Source of the DNA: an uncultured Ruminococcus sp.
GTDB taxonomy: Bacteria; Bacillota; Clostridia; Oscillospirales; CAG-382
DNA length: 5,287 nt
Reading direction: 5' to 3'
NCBI GenBank assembly: GCA_902783535.1
Contig: CACZRJ010000167.1
Coordinates: 1 to 5,287 of the forward strand
The position numbers and the translations under genes are program-made. Below, piece after piece: positions 1 through 5,287 of the stretch (the first letter of the stretch is position 1; the number at the start of each line of letters is the position of its first letter). The notes beneath the pieces are model-generated. The model searched no databases. It saw only the letters and a program-made list of their open reading frames with translations, and was not told the DNA's origin.

Positions 1-75
1 CCGGATGATCGGGTGTCCCTCCGCTTCGAAAGAAACATGCTGCAGTTCTAATATTTGGTTTTCCTTCCGTAAGGC

Positions 76-106
76 ATTCCCGGCCCGCAATATGACGGCC
101 GGGAAT
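76..106 (-). terminator. Perfect 10-bp inverted repeat, possible transcript end
   Basis: The arms ATTCCCGGCC (76-85) and GGCCGGGAAT (97-106) pair perfectly around an 11-base loop. The hairpin begins about 36 bases past the carboxypeptidase stop codon, where an operon terminator would be expected. Neither strand shows a T-run after the stem, so a classical intrinsic terminator is not supported. It may be a U-less terminator, a 3'-end protecting hairpin or an unrelated palindrome. Confidence 0.45.
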
Positions 107-142
107 CGTGTATTGAGAAATATCTGTCTGTCCGCGGGCCTC

Positions 143-1264
143 TCAGGCGGCGGAAAGTTCAATGGATGCATCCATGGACGTTTCTGCGGATGTTTCCGTC
201 TGATCCGCTCCGCCGATACCGCGGACGGTCTTGACGAACGAGAGGACCTGATCGGTCACGTCAAAGCGCGCGTCCCGCGTCCCGGATCCGAAGATGCCGA
301 TCAGAACGACTTCGTCTCCGTACTGGAACGCCGTCATCAGGCAGCCGCCCGCTTCGCTCGTCTGTCCGGTCTTCAGTCCGAAACAGGCGGGGTCGTAATA
401 TTTGCTTTCCGGGTTGACATAATGATTTGTGTTCGTCCAGGTGTTTCCTTCTCCGGACAGCAGATTGGTGTGCTCTTTTCCGATCCTCGTGTACTTCAGG
501 ATCTCCGGGGACGCCAGAACGAGTTCGCCGACGCGCATCATGTCTTCCAGGCAGGTATAGTGAAGATCGTGATGGTTTCCGTCCGGATTCATCCAGTTGG
601 AATGCATGATCCCGTGCGCTTTCGACCAGTCGTTCATCTCCTGCACGAACACGGAAACGGCCGTGACGGCGTTCGGGGTGTCCGGCTTGATGATGCGTCC
701 GACGTTCGCCGCGATCACGAAGGCGGCGTCGCATCCGGACGGAAGCAGCAGACCTTCCAGAAGCATGCCGAGCGTCGATCTGCTCCCTTTCGGGATATAT
801 GCGATCGACGAGCCGGAGGCGACGAGACTCAGTTCGTCTCCCGCCGTGCATTCGGTTTCCGGGTCCGCGTGTTCCAGCGCGACGAGCGCGGTTACGAGTT
901 TCGTCAGACTCGCCGGGAAGATCTGTTCCGTCCTAGAGCCCTTCCGGAGCAGCACGCCCGCGTTCGAAGACCACGCGAACAGCTGTCTGCACGCGTAGGT
1001 CTCATCCGTGTCCTCGAGCAGAAGCATGTTGTCTTCCGTCGACATGTCCGGCGCAGGCGGAGCCGGCTCCTCGCTGGACTCGTCCTCGAATCCGGACGGC
1101 AGCGGAACGTCGGAATAGTCCGCCGGGACCGATCCGGACAGTTCGCCGGAGGCAGACGACTCCTGGGCATCTCCCGCGCAGGACGCCGTCAGAAGGACCA
1201 GCAGCGCCAGCAGGACGGAGAGCGCCCCGCATTTTCTTTTTCTGATTGCATTGAATAAAGCCAT
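143..1264 (-). CDS. Lipoprotein serine-type D-Ala-D-Ala carboxypeptidase (peptidase S11, DacA/PBP5-like)
   Basis: A penicillin-binding protein of the S11 family, expected to remove the terminal D-Ala from peptidoglycan pentapeptides outside the membrane. The 373-residue protein starts with a basic N-terminus, a hydrophobic stretch (about 14-27) and LTASC with Cys29, a somewhat degenerate lipobox (Thr at -3) that suggests a lipid anchor. An acidic Ser/Glu/Pro-rich linker (about 31-78) leads to the catalytic domain (about 80-350). The motifs are SxxK at Ser119-Lys122 (FPASLTK), SGC at 176-178 in place of the usual SxN, and KTG at 298-300 (GLKTGQT). A short Thr/Ser-rich tail follows. There is no obvious PBP5 C-terminal beta domain or amphipathic anchor helix, which fits anchoring at the N-terminus instead. 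The ATG at 1264 has GGAG 11 bases upstream and lies 25 bases after the MBL gene. It appears to be the last gene of the operon. The family call is firm; whether it acts as carboxypeptidase or transpeptidase is inferred. Confidence 0.93.
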   Translation of the reverse strand: MALFNAIRKRKCGALSVLLALLVLLTASCAGDAQESSASGELSGSVPADYSDVPLPSGFEDESSEEPAPPAPDMSTEDNMLLLEDTDETYACRQLFAWSSNAGVLLRKGSRTEQIFPASLTKLVTALVALEHADPETECTAGDELSLVASGSSIAYIPKGSRSTLGMLLEGLLLPSGCDAAFVIAANVGRIIKPDTPNAVTAVSVFVQEMNDWSKAHGIMHSNWMNPDGNHHDLHYTCLEDMMRVGELVLASPEILKYTRIGKEHTNLLSGEGNTWTNTNHYVNPESKYYDPACFGLKTGQTSEAGGCLMTAFQYGDEVVLIGIFGSGTRDARFDVTDQVLSFVKTVRGIGGADQTETSAETSMDASIELSAA

Positions 1265-1275
1265 GCCAGTGTTTT

Positions 1276-1279
1276 CTCC
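1276..1279 (-). promoter_or_regulatory. Ribosome binding site of the carboxypeptidase gene
   Basis: GGAG on the minus strand, 11 bases upstream of the ATG at 1264. The spacing is at the long end of the usual range. It sits in the 25-base gap after the MBL gene and supports the chosen start. Confidence 0.55.
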
Positions 1280-1289
1280 AAAGGAAATC

Positions 1290-1946
1290 TCAGAATTTCA
1301 GTTTTTCCCAGACGGGAATCTCCTCTCCGAGCGCGTCGCGGAACCGGGAGATCATGTCCTTCGTGCCGACGACCGTGCCGTAATGGGTCGGAACGACGGC
1401 TTTCGGCGAGATCTTCTTCGTCAGCTCCGCCGCCTGCTCCGGATCCGTCGTATACGTTCCGCCGATCGGAACGAAAAGAACGTCGGGCTTCTGTTCGGCG
1501 GCTTCGGGCGTGTCGTCACAGTCTCCGGTCACGTAAAGCGTGATCCCGTCGATCGAGACGGCGTAGCCGAGCCATCCGTTCGCTTTCGGGTGGAACGGCT
1601 TGGCCGGATTGTACGCGGGGACCGCGACGATCTCCGTGTCGAACAGCACGCGCTTCTCGCCCGGACGCATGAGGATCACGTGATCCTCGTCCAGCCCGAG
1701 CTGCGCTTTCGCCTGAACCATCGTCAGCGGCATCAGGAAGACCGTGTCCGGGGAACTGACCTTCCGGATGTCCGCGGGCGAAAAATGATCGAAATGGTCG
1801 TGCGTCAGGAAAATCAGGTCCGCGTCGTGCTTCGCTCCGGCGTCCGGGATACGGAAGGGATCGAAGTACAGAACGGACGAACCGGCGTAGCGGATGCTGC
1901 TCTGTTCGGAAACAGAGATCCTTTCGGCAAATGCCTCGATGCCCAT
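1290..1946 (-). CDS. MBL-fold metallo-hydrolase, UlaG-like (Lactamase_B_3 type)
   Basis: A cytoplasmic metallo-beta-lactamase-fold hydrolase of unknown substrate, with no signal peptide. Counting from the GTG at 1952 (220 residues), the metal-binding HxHxDH motif is THDHFDH at 50-56. A later histidine is at 121 (FHPKANGW), the bridging aspartate is in TGDCDD (Asp144), and the C-terminal histidine is in PTHYG (His190). The strand segment LYFDPFRI near residue 30 is typical of the UlaG-like branch, which is related to L-ascorbate-6-phosphate lactonase. That relationship does not establish the substrate. I chose the ATG at 1946 (218 residues) because GGAGGA lies exactly 6 bases upstream of it, whereas the in-frame GTG at 1952 abuts that site with no spacer. 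The gene follows the Dabb gene by 2 bases, so translational coupling is likely. It is complete, with a TGA stop. Confidence 0.9.
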   Translation of the reverse strand: MGIEAFAERISVSEQSSIRYAGSSVLYFDPFRIPDAGAKHDADLIFLTHDHFDHFSPADIRKVSSPDTVFLMPLTMVQAKAQLGLDEDHVILMRPGEKRVLFDTEIVAVPAYNPAKPFHPKANGWLGYAVSIDGITLYVTGDCDDTPEAAEQKPDVLFVPIGGTYTTDPEQAAELTKKISPKAVVPTHYGTVVGTKDMISRFRDALGEEIPVWEKLKF

Positions 1947-1948
1947 GA

Positions 1949-2257
1949 TCACTCCTCCGGAACGATATAGTCGAAACAGCTTCTGGAAGCCGTATGCGGG
2001 CGGACGTGGCCGTTCGCCGCGGCAACATGGAGCGGATGGACGGCGTAGGCTTTGAGCGAAGCCTCATCCTCGAAGAGCGCGTCAAGCATCAGGTCTCCGT
2101 TCGAAGACGGAAGGCCTTCCGTGTACACGCGCGCCGAAACCAGGCCGGGAATATGCCCGTTCAGCCCTTCCAGAGCTTCCCTGATCTCCTGCCGGAAAGC
2201 GGCTTTTTCCTCTTCGGACGCTTCCTTCAGCGTCCAGACGATGACGTGACGGACCAC
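1949..2257 (-). CDS. Dabb (stress-responsive A/B barrel) domain protein
   Basis: A 102-residue protein that is essentially a single Dabb domain, a ferredoxin-like dimeric alpha/beta barrel whose members are often stress-linked or have no known function. The visible signature is an N-terminal VRHVIVWTLK strand with His4, a charged helix (EEEKAAFRQEIREAL, about 15-29), GLNGHIPGL before the second strand, a DLMLDALFEDEASLKAY strand-helix, and the C-terminal HPLHVAA...SRSCFDY pattern (74-97). Length and motif order fit the family. The start is a GTG at 2257, preceded by AAGGAGG at a spacing of 5 bases. It begins 12 bases after the tex stop. Its last two glutamate codons form the Shine-Dalgarno site of the next gene. 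No catalytic role can be assigned; a binding or small-molecule role is possible but unproven. Confidence 0.85.
   Translation of the reverse strand: MVRHVIVWTLKEASEEEKAAFRQEIREALEGLNGHIPGLVSARVYTEGLPSSNGDLMLDALFEDEASLKAYAVHPLHVAAANGHVRPHTASRSCFDYIVPEE
1953..1958 (-). promoter_or_regulatory. Ribosome binding site deciding the MBL gene start
   Basis: GGAGGA on the minus strand, 6 bases upstream of the ATG at 1946 and directly abutting the alternative GTG at 1952. Only the ATG has a workable spacing. The site is formed by the final Glu-Glu codons of the Dabb gene, whose TGA overlaps the GTG, so termination and re-initiation are tightly linked. Confidence 0.75.
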
Positions 2258-2262
2258 GGTTC

Positions 2263-2269
2263 CCTCCTT
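2263..2269 (-). promoter_or_regulatory. Ribosome binding site supporting the Dabb GTG start
   Basis: AAGGAGG on the minus strand, 5 bases upstream of the GTG at 2257 and immediately after the tex TAG stop. This near-ideal site justifies a GTG start for the Dabb gene and suggests efficient re-initiation after tex. Confidence 0.7.
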
Positions 2270-4456
2270 CTACGCTTTCGCGTTCGCGTTCTTCTCGGCG
2301 GACGCCTTCCCCGCCTGCTTGATCGACAGGGAGATCCGCTTCTTGACGGGATCGACGCCGAGAACGACGACCTTCACGTCGTCGCCGACGGACAGCACTT
2401 CGCTGGGATGCTTGATGAACCGGTCCGCGATCTCGGAAATGTGGACCAGCCCGTCCTGGTGGACGCCGATGTCGACGAAAGCGCCGAAATCGATGACGTT
2501 CCGGACGGTTCCGGTCATGACCATGCCCGGTTTCAGGTCTTTCAGGTCCAGGACGTCCGTGCGGAAGACGGGAGGCGGCAGAGCGTCGCGCGGGTCGCGC
2601 CCGGGTTTCTGCAGTTCCTTGATGATGTCGCGGAGGGTCGGAAGACCGACGCCGCACGCCTGCGCGGCCTTTTCCTCGCCGTACAGTTTCACTTTTTCGG
2701 GGAGCAGCGTCAGTTCCCCGTTCTTCACGTCCTCCATCGTGTATCCGCAGAGGCCGAGCAGTTTCTCGGTCGCTTCGTAGCTTTCGGGATGGACGCCGGT
2801 ATTGTCCAGAATGTTTCTGCTCTCCGGAACGCGGAGGAATCCGGCGCACTGCTCGTAGGCCTTCGGCCCGAGTTTCGGCACTTTCATGACCTGTTTGCGG
2901 GAGGTGTAAGCCCCGTTTTCCTCGCGGTACGCGACGATGTTTTTCGCCGTCGCCGAGGTCAGACCGGACACATGCTGCAGCAAAGAGGGCGACGCGGTGT
3001 TCAGGTCCACGCCGACCGCGTTCACGCAGTCCTCCACGACCGCGTCAAGACTCTCGTCCAGACGCTTGACGGGCATGTCGTGCTGATACTGTCCTACGCC
3101 GATCGCCTTCGGATCGATCTTCACCAGTTCGGCGAGCGGGTCCTGCAGGCGGCGGGCAATGGAAACGGCGGAGCGCAGGTTCACGTCGAACTGCGGAAAT
3201 TCCTGCGCGGCGAGCGGAGAGGCGGAATAGACGGACGCGCCCGCCTCGTTGACGATCATATAGCTGACGCCGGGACAGCCGCGGATGAGTTCGACGGTCA
3301 TCTGCTCGGTCTCGCGGGACGCGGTCCCGTTGCCGATGGCGATGTGTTCCACATGATGCTTCCGGATCATCGCGCCCAGTTTGGCGATGGCTTCCTGCTT
3401 CTGACGGTCGCCGTGGGTCGGATAGACGACGGCGGTATCCAGCACTTTTCCGGTCCCGTCGACGACGGCGACCTTGCATCCCATGCGGTAGCCGGGATCC
3501 AGCCCCATCGTGACCTTGCCCTTGACGGGCGGCTGCATGAGCAGCGGCTTCAGGTTCAGCGAGAAGTTATGGATGGCGCCTTCCGCGGCCGTATCCGTCA
3601 GTTCGCCGCGGATCTCGTTCTCGACGGAAGGCTGGAGCAGACGGTCGTACCCGTCCCGGACGGCGTTCGAAACGAACCCCGCCGCGGGCGCGCCGGGCTT
3701 CACGAACAGCCTGTCGGCAGCGGCGAGCGCGGTGTCGCGGTCGAGCTCGACGGAGACTTTCAGGAATTCTTCCTTTTCTCCCCTGTTCAGCGCGAGGACC
3801 TGATGTCCCTGAATGCGGGAAACCGGCTGTGAAAAGTCGTAGTAGGTGGCGTAAACGGAGTCTTCCTCCTTCGCCTGCACGGAACGGACGGTCCCCTGCC
3901 TGCGGATCAGCGTCTTCAGCTCCTTGCGCAGATCTGCCGAGTCGGACACCTGTTCGGCGATGATGTCGGACGCGCCTGCCAGCGCGTCTTCGACCGTTTC
4001 GACTCCCTTCTCGGGATCGATGAATCCGGCGGCGAGTTCTTCGGGCGCCGGGCCGTCCATCGGCTGCGCCAGCAGCGCCTCGGCCAGCGGCTCCAGTCCC
4101 TTTTCCTTTGCGATGGTCGCGCGGGTGCGCCGTTTCTGCTTGTACGGGCGGTAGATGTCCTCCACTTCGGCGAGCGTCAGCGCGGCGGCGACCGCCTGCT
4201 CCAGTTCGGGCGTCAGTTTTCCCTGAGACTCGATGCTGTGAAGCACTTCCTGCTTCCGCTCCTCGAGATTCCGGAGGTACTTCAGCCGGTCCTCGAGTTT
4301 CCGGAGCGCCGTGTCGTCCATGGCCCCGTGCGCTTCCTTCCGGTATCTTGCGATGAAGGGGATCGTATTTCCTTCGTCCAGCAGCGTCACGACGTTCTGA
4401 ACGGCCTGTTCCGGCTTGCCGATCTCCTTTGCGATTGTTTTGATGATGTTGTCCAT
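2270..4456 (-). CDS. tex: Tex family RNA-binding transcription accessory protein
   Basis: A cytoplasmic nucleic-acid-binding protein of the Tex family, the bacterial relatives of eukaryotic Spt6, involved in transcription and first described as affecting toxin gene expression in Bordetella. The 728 residues match the usual length. Domains in order are: a helical Tex N-terminal region (about 1-185, with NTIPFIARYRKEAHGAMDD and EDIYRPYKQKRRTRA); a middle region; a YqgF/RuvC-like domain (about 315-450, with GLDPGYRMGCK, IGNGTASRETE and NEAGASVYSAS); helix-hairpin-helix repeats (about 480-545, with VGVDLNTAS and VPKLGPKAYEQCAGFLR); and a C-terminal S1 RNA-binding domain (about 642-713, with GTVRNVIDFGAFVDIGVHQDGLVH as its core split by loops). 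A short Lys/Ala-rich tail ends the protein. The ATG at 4456 starts the canonical Tex N-terminus and has AGAGGA 3 bases upstream, a rather short spacing. The gene lies 27 bases after the YgjP-like gene. It is intact, with no frameshift seen. Confidence 0.97.
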   Translation of the reverse strand: MDNIIKTIAKEIGKPEQAVQNVVTLLDEGNTIPFIARYRKEAHGAMDDTALRKLEDRLKYLRNLEERKQEVLHSIESQGKLTPELEQAVAAALTLAEVEDIYRPYKQKRRTRATIAKEKGLEPLAEALLAQPMDGPAPEELAAGFIDPEKGVETVEDALAGASDIIAEQVSDSADLRKELKTLIRRQGTVRSVQAKEEDSVYATYYDFSQPVSRIQGHQVLALNRGEKEEFLKVSVELDRDTALAAADRLFVKPGAPAAGFVSNAVRDGYDRLLQPSVENEIRGELTDTAAEGAIHNFSLNLKPLLMQPPVKGKVTMGLDPGYRMGCKVAVVDGTGKVLDTAVVYPTHGDRQKQEAIAKLGAMIRKHHVEHIAIGNGTASRETEQMTVELIRGCPGVSYMIVNEAGASVYSASPLAAQEFPQFDVNLRSAVSIARRLQDPLAELVKIDPKAIGVGQYQHDMPVKRLDESLDAVVEDCVNAVGVDLNTASPSLLQHVSGLTSATAKNIVAYREENGAYTSRKQVMKVPKLGPKAYEQCAGFLRVPESRNILDNTGVHPESYEATEKLLGLCGYTMEDVKNGELTLLPEKVKLYGEEKAAQACGVGLPTLRDIIKELQKPGRDPRDALPPPVFRTDVLDLKDLKPGMVMTGTVRNVIDFGAFVDIGVHQDGLVHISEIADRFIKHPSEVLSVGDDVKVVVLGVDPVKKRISLSIKQAGKASAEKNANAKA

Positions 4457-4459
4457 ATG

Positions 4460-4465
4460 TCCTCT
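4460..4465 (-). promoter_or_regulatory. Ribosome binding site of tex
   Basis: AGAGGA on the minus strand, only 3 bases before the ATG at 4456 (4 bases if GAGG is taken as the core). The spacing is tight, but no other start fits the canonical Tex N-terminus. Confidence 0.45.
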
Positions 4466-4483
4466 TCGTAGTGTTTTCTGTAG

Positions 4484-5050
4484 TTATCTGAGTCCCGCGC
4501 GGCTCATCAAGATCCGGCCTTCCGTTTTCAGCCATGCGACGGACGATCTGTAGTCCGGGCAGCGCCCTTCGACGAGCGCCCAGAACTTCCTGGAATGGTT
4601 CATTTCGATCCTGTGGCAGAGTTCGTGGATCACGACGTATTCCAGCACGGAGGGCGGCGCTTCCGCGAGCAGGCAGTTGAAATTCAGGTTCCCTTTCGAG
4701 GAGCAGCTTCCCCAGCGGGTCTTCTGCATCCGGACGGTCACCCGTCCGACATTCACGCCGAGCGCCGGCGCATGTTTCCGGAGCAGAGGAGGCAGCAGAG
4801 AGACCATGGTCTGTCCCATCCGCCGGATGTCCTCAGGGGTGAACATGTTCTGAGCATCCGCTTCCGCGTCCGCGGTTTCCTCGGCGAGCCTTTTCCGCGT
4901 CTTATCGATCCATGTCTCCTTCGATGAAACGAAGCGATCGATCTCCGACTTCGGCATGAAGCGCGGGGCGCTGACTTCCGCCTTCCCGTCAGCCATGATC
5001 CTGAGGGAAAGGGTCCGCCGGTCGCTTCGGACGAGCGTGTATTCGATCAT
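4484..5050 (-). CDS. YgjP-like (DUF45/WLM group) zinc metallopeptidase-like protein
   Basis: A 188-residue soluble protein of the YgjP/DUF45 family, often annotated as an M48-like metallopeptidase; E. coli YgjP has also been linked to UTP hydrolysis, so the true activity here is open. The N-terminal half is a short strand-rich segment (TLVRSDRRTLSLRI, then GKAEVSAP at about 22-29) and a charged helix. The catalytic part carries TRWGSCSSKGNLNFNC (111-126) and the zinc motif HELCH (His142, Glu143, His146), followed by NHSRKFW with a probable third ligand at His152. This motif order is diagnostic of the family. The ATG at 5050 begins the expected N-terminus, but its ribosome site is weak and it starts only 3 bases after the preceding stop, suggesting translational coupling. 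It directly precedes tex. Confidence 0.9.
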   Translation of the reverse strand: MIEYTLVRSDRRTLSLRIMADGKAEVSAPRFMPKSEIDRFVSSKETWIDKTRKRLAEETADAEADAQNMFTPEDIRRMGQTMVSLLPPLLRKHAPALGVNVGRVTVRMQKTRWGSCSSKGNLNFNCLLAEAPPSVLEYVVIHELCHRIEMNHSRKFWALVEGRCPDYRSSVAWLKTEGRILMSRAGLR

Positions 5051-5053
5051 TTC

Positions 5054-5287
5054 TCAGTCGGCGTGATACATGACGTCCAGGATCCGCCAGAGTTCGGATT
5101 CCTTGTCGTTGCGTCTCCAGGAATCCGCGTAGCGCTTGCACCAGTCTTCCGTGAATCCGTCCGGCGTCTTTCTGCGCCCGCCGCTGATCCGCGCGGACGA
5201 CATGCAGATGAGGTATTCGCCTTCGGCGGCCAGGATGAGGTCGTCGATGATCTCGTTCTTCACGGGCAGTTTCCTGAACTGTTCCGC
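5054..5287 (-). CDS. Unrecognised protein, C-terminal part or small ORF cut by window edge
   Basis: I do not recognise this gene. The frame is open to the right edge with no stop: the bases beyond the first candidate start encode AEQFRKLP in frame. The only start codon seen is a GTG at 5263, which would give a 69-residue protein; an AGGA 8 bases upstream could serve it. So this is either a short gene or the tail of a longer one. The visible part has a helix-like stretch (NEIIDDLILAAEGEYLICM), a basic SARISGGRRKTP segment and an aromatic-rich end (EDWCKRYADSWRRNDKE, then ELWRILDVMYHAD). It ends with a TGA 3 bases before the YgjP-like gene, so it is probably in the same operon. The tight coupling and the protein-like composition support it being real. 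Confidence 0.62.
   Translation of the reverse strand, partial: AEQFRKLPVKNEIIDDLILAAEGEYLICMSSARISGGRRKTPDGFTEDWCKRYADSWRRNDKESELWRILDVMYHAD

Noticed and set aside
1..75. A possible gene start on the minus strand, ATG at 38 followed by about 12 open codons to the left edge
   Set aside because: No Shine-Dalgarno site precedes the ATG and the frame is too short in this window to judge. I see no other supported feature in these bases apart from the nearby hairpin.
5..1258. A 417-codon open frame on the plus strand, antisense to the carboxypeptidase
   Set aside because: It overlaps a gene with clear S11 catalytic motifs, and its Arg/Gly/Phe-rich translation shows no domain or ribosome site of its own.
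1251..1970. A 239-codon plus-strand open frame antisense to the MBL gene
   Set aside because: The minus strand holds the HxHxDH hydrolase with good start signals; the antisense product is low-complexity in Arg, Asp and Val.
1994..3832. A 612-codon open frame on the plus strand, antisense to tex and Dabb
   Set aside because: The opposite strand encodes an unmistakable Tex protein with all domains in order. The antisense translation is rich in Arg, Asp, Val and His with no recognisable motif, as expected from the codon bias of a GC-rich gene.
4457..4483. A possible internal promoter between the YgjP-like gene and tex
   Set aside because: The gap is only 27 bases and is largely occupied by the tex ribosome site; no -10/-35 pair could be defended.

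Overview
The window is a compact, all-minus-strand gene string from a GC-rich bacterium. The protein styles suggest a Clostridia-type member of the Bacillota: a lipoprotein S11 DD-carboxypeptidase with an acidic Ser/Glu/Pro linker, a full-length Tex protein, and a UlaG-like metallo-hydrolase preceded by a strong GGAGGA ribosome binding site. The lineage is an inference from protein character only; there is no rRNA or other marker gene here.

Layout in transcription order, from high to low coordinates: (1) the 3' end of an unrecognised small or truncated gene entering from the right edge (5287-5054); (2) a YgjP/DUF45-type zinc metallopeptidase-like protein (5050-4484); (3) the transcription accessory protein Tex (4456-2270); (4) a small Dabb (stress-responsive A/B barrel) protein (2257-1949); (5) a UlaG-like metallo-beta-lactamase-fold hydrolase (1946-1290); (6) a lipid-anchored serine D-Ala-D-Ala carboxypeptidase (1264-143). 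The gaps are 3, 27, 12, 2 and 25 bases, too short for internal promoters plus terminators, so the whole string is probably one polycistronic unit. A perfect 10-bp inverted repeat at 76-106, about 36 bases past the last stop codon, probably marks the 3' end of the transcript, although no U-tract follows it.

The genes do not form an obvious single pathway. Tex acts on RNA and transcription, the YgjP-like and MBL proteins are metal-dependent hydrolases without known substrates, Dabb is a small dimeric barrel family, and the carboxypeptidase trims peptidoglycan outside the cell. This looks like a housekeeping cluster held together by co-transcription. I see no mobile element, CRISPR array, tRNA/rRNA, toxin-antitoxin or defence system.

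The most notable points are the Ser-Gly-Cys variant of the second active-site motif in the carboxypeptidase, the tight stop/Shine-Dalgarno/start packing at the Dabb-MBL and Tex-Dabb joints, the neighbourhood of tex and a zinc-protease-like gene, and the unrecognised right-edge gene. I found no convincing evidence for a previously undescribed system.
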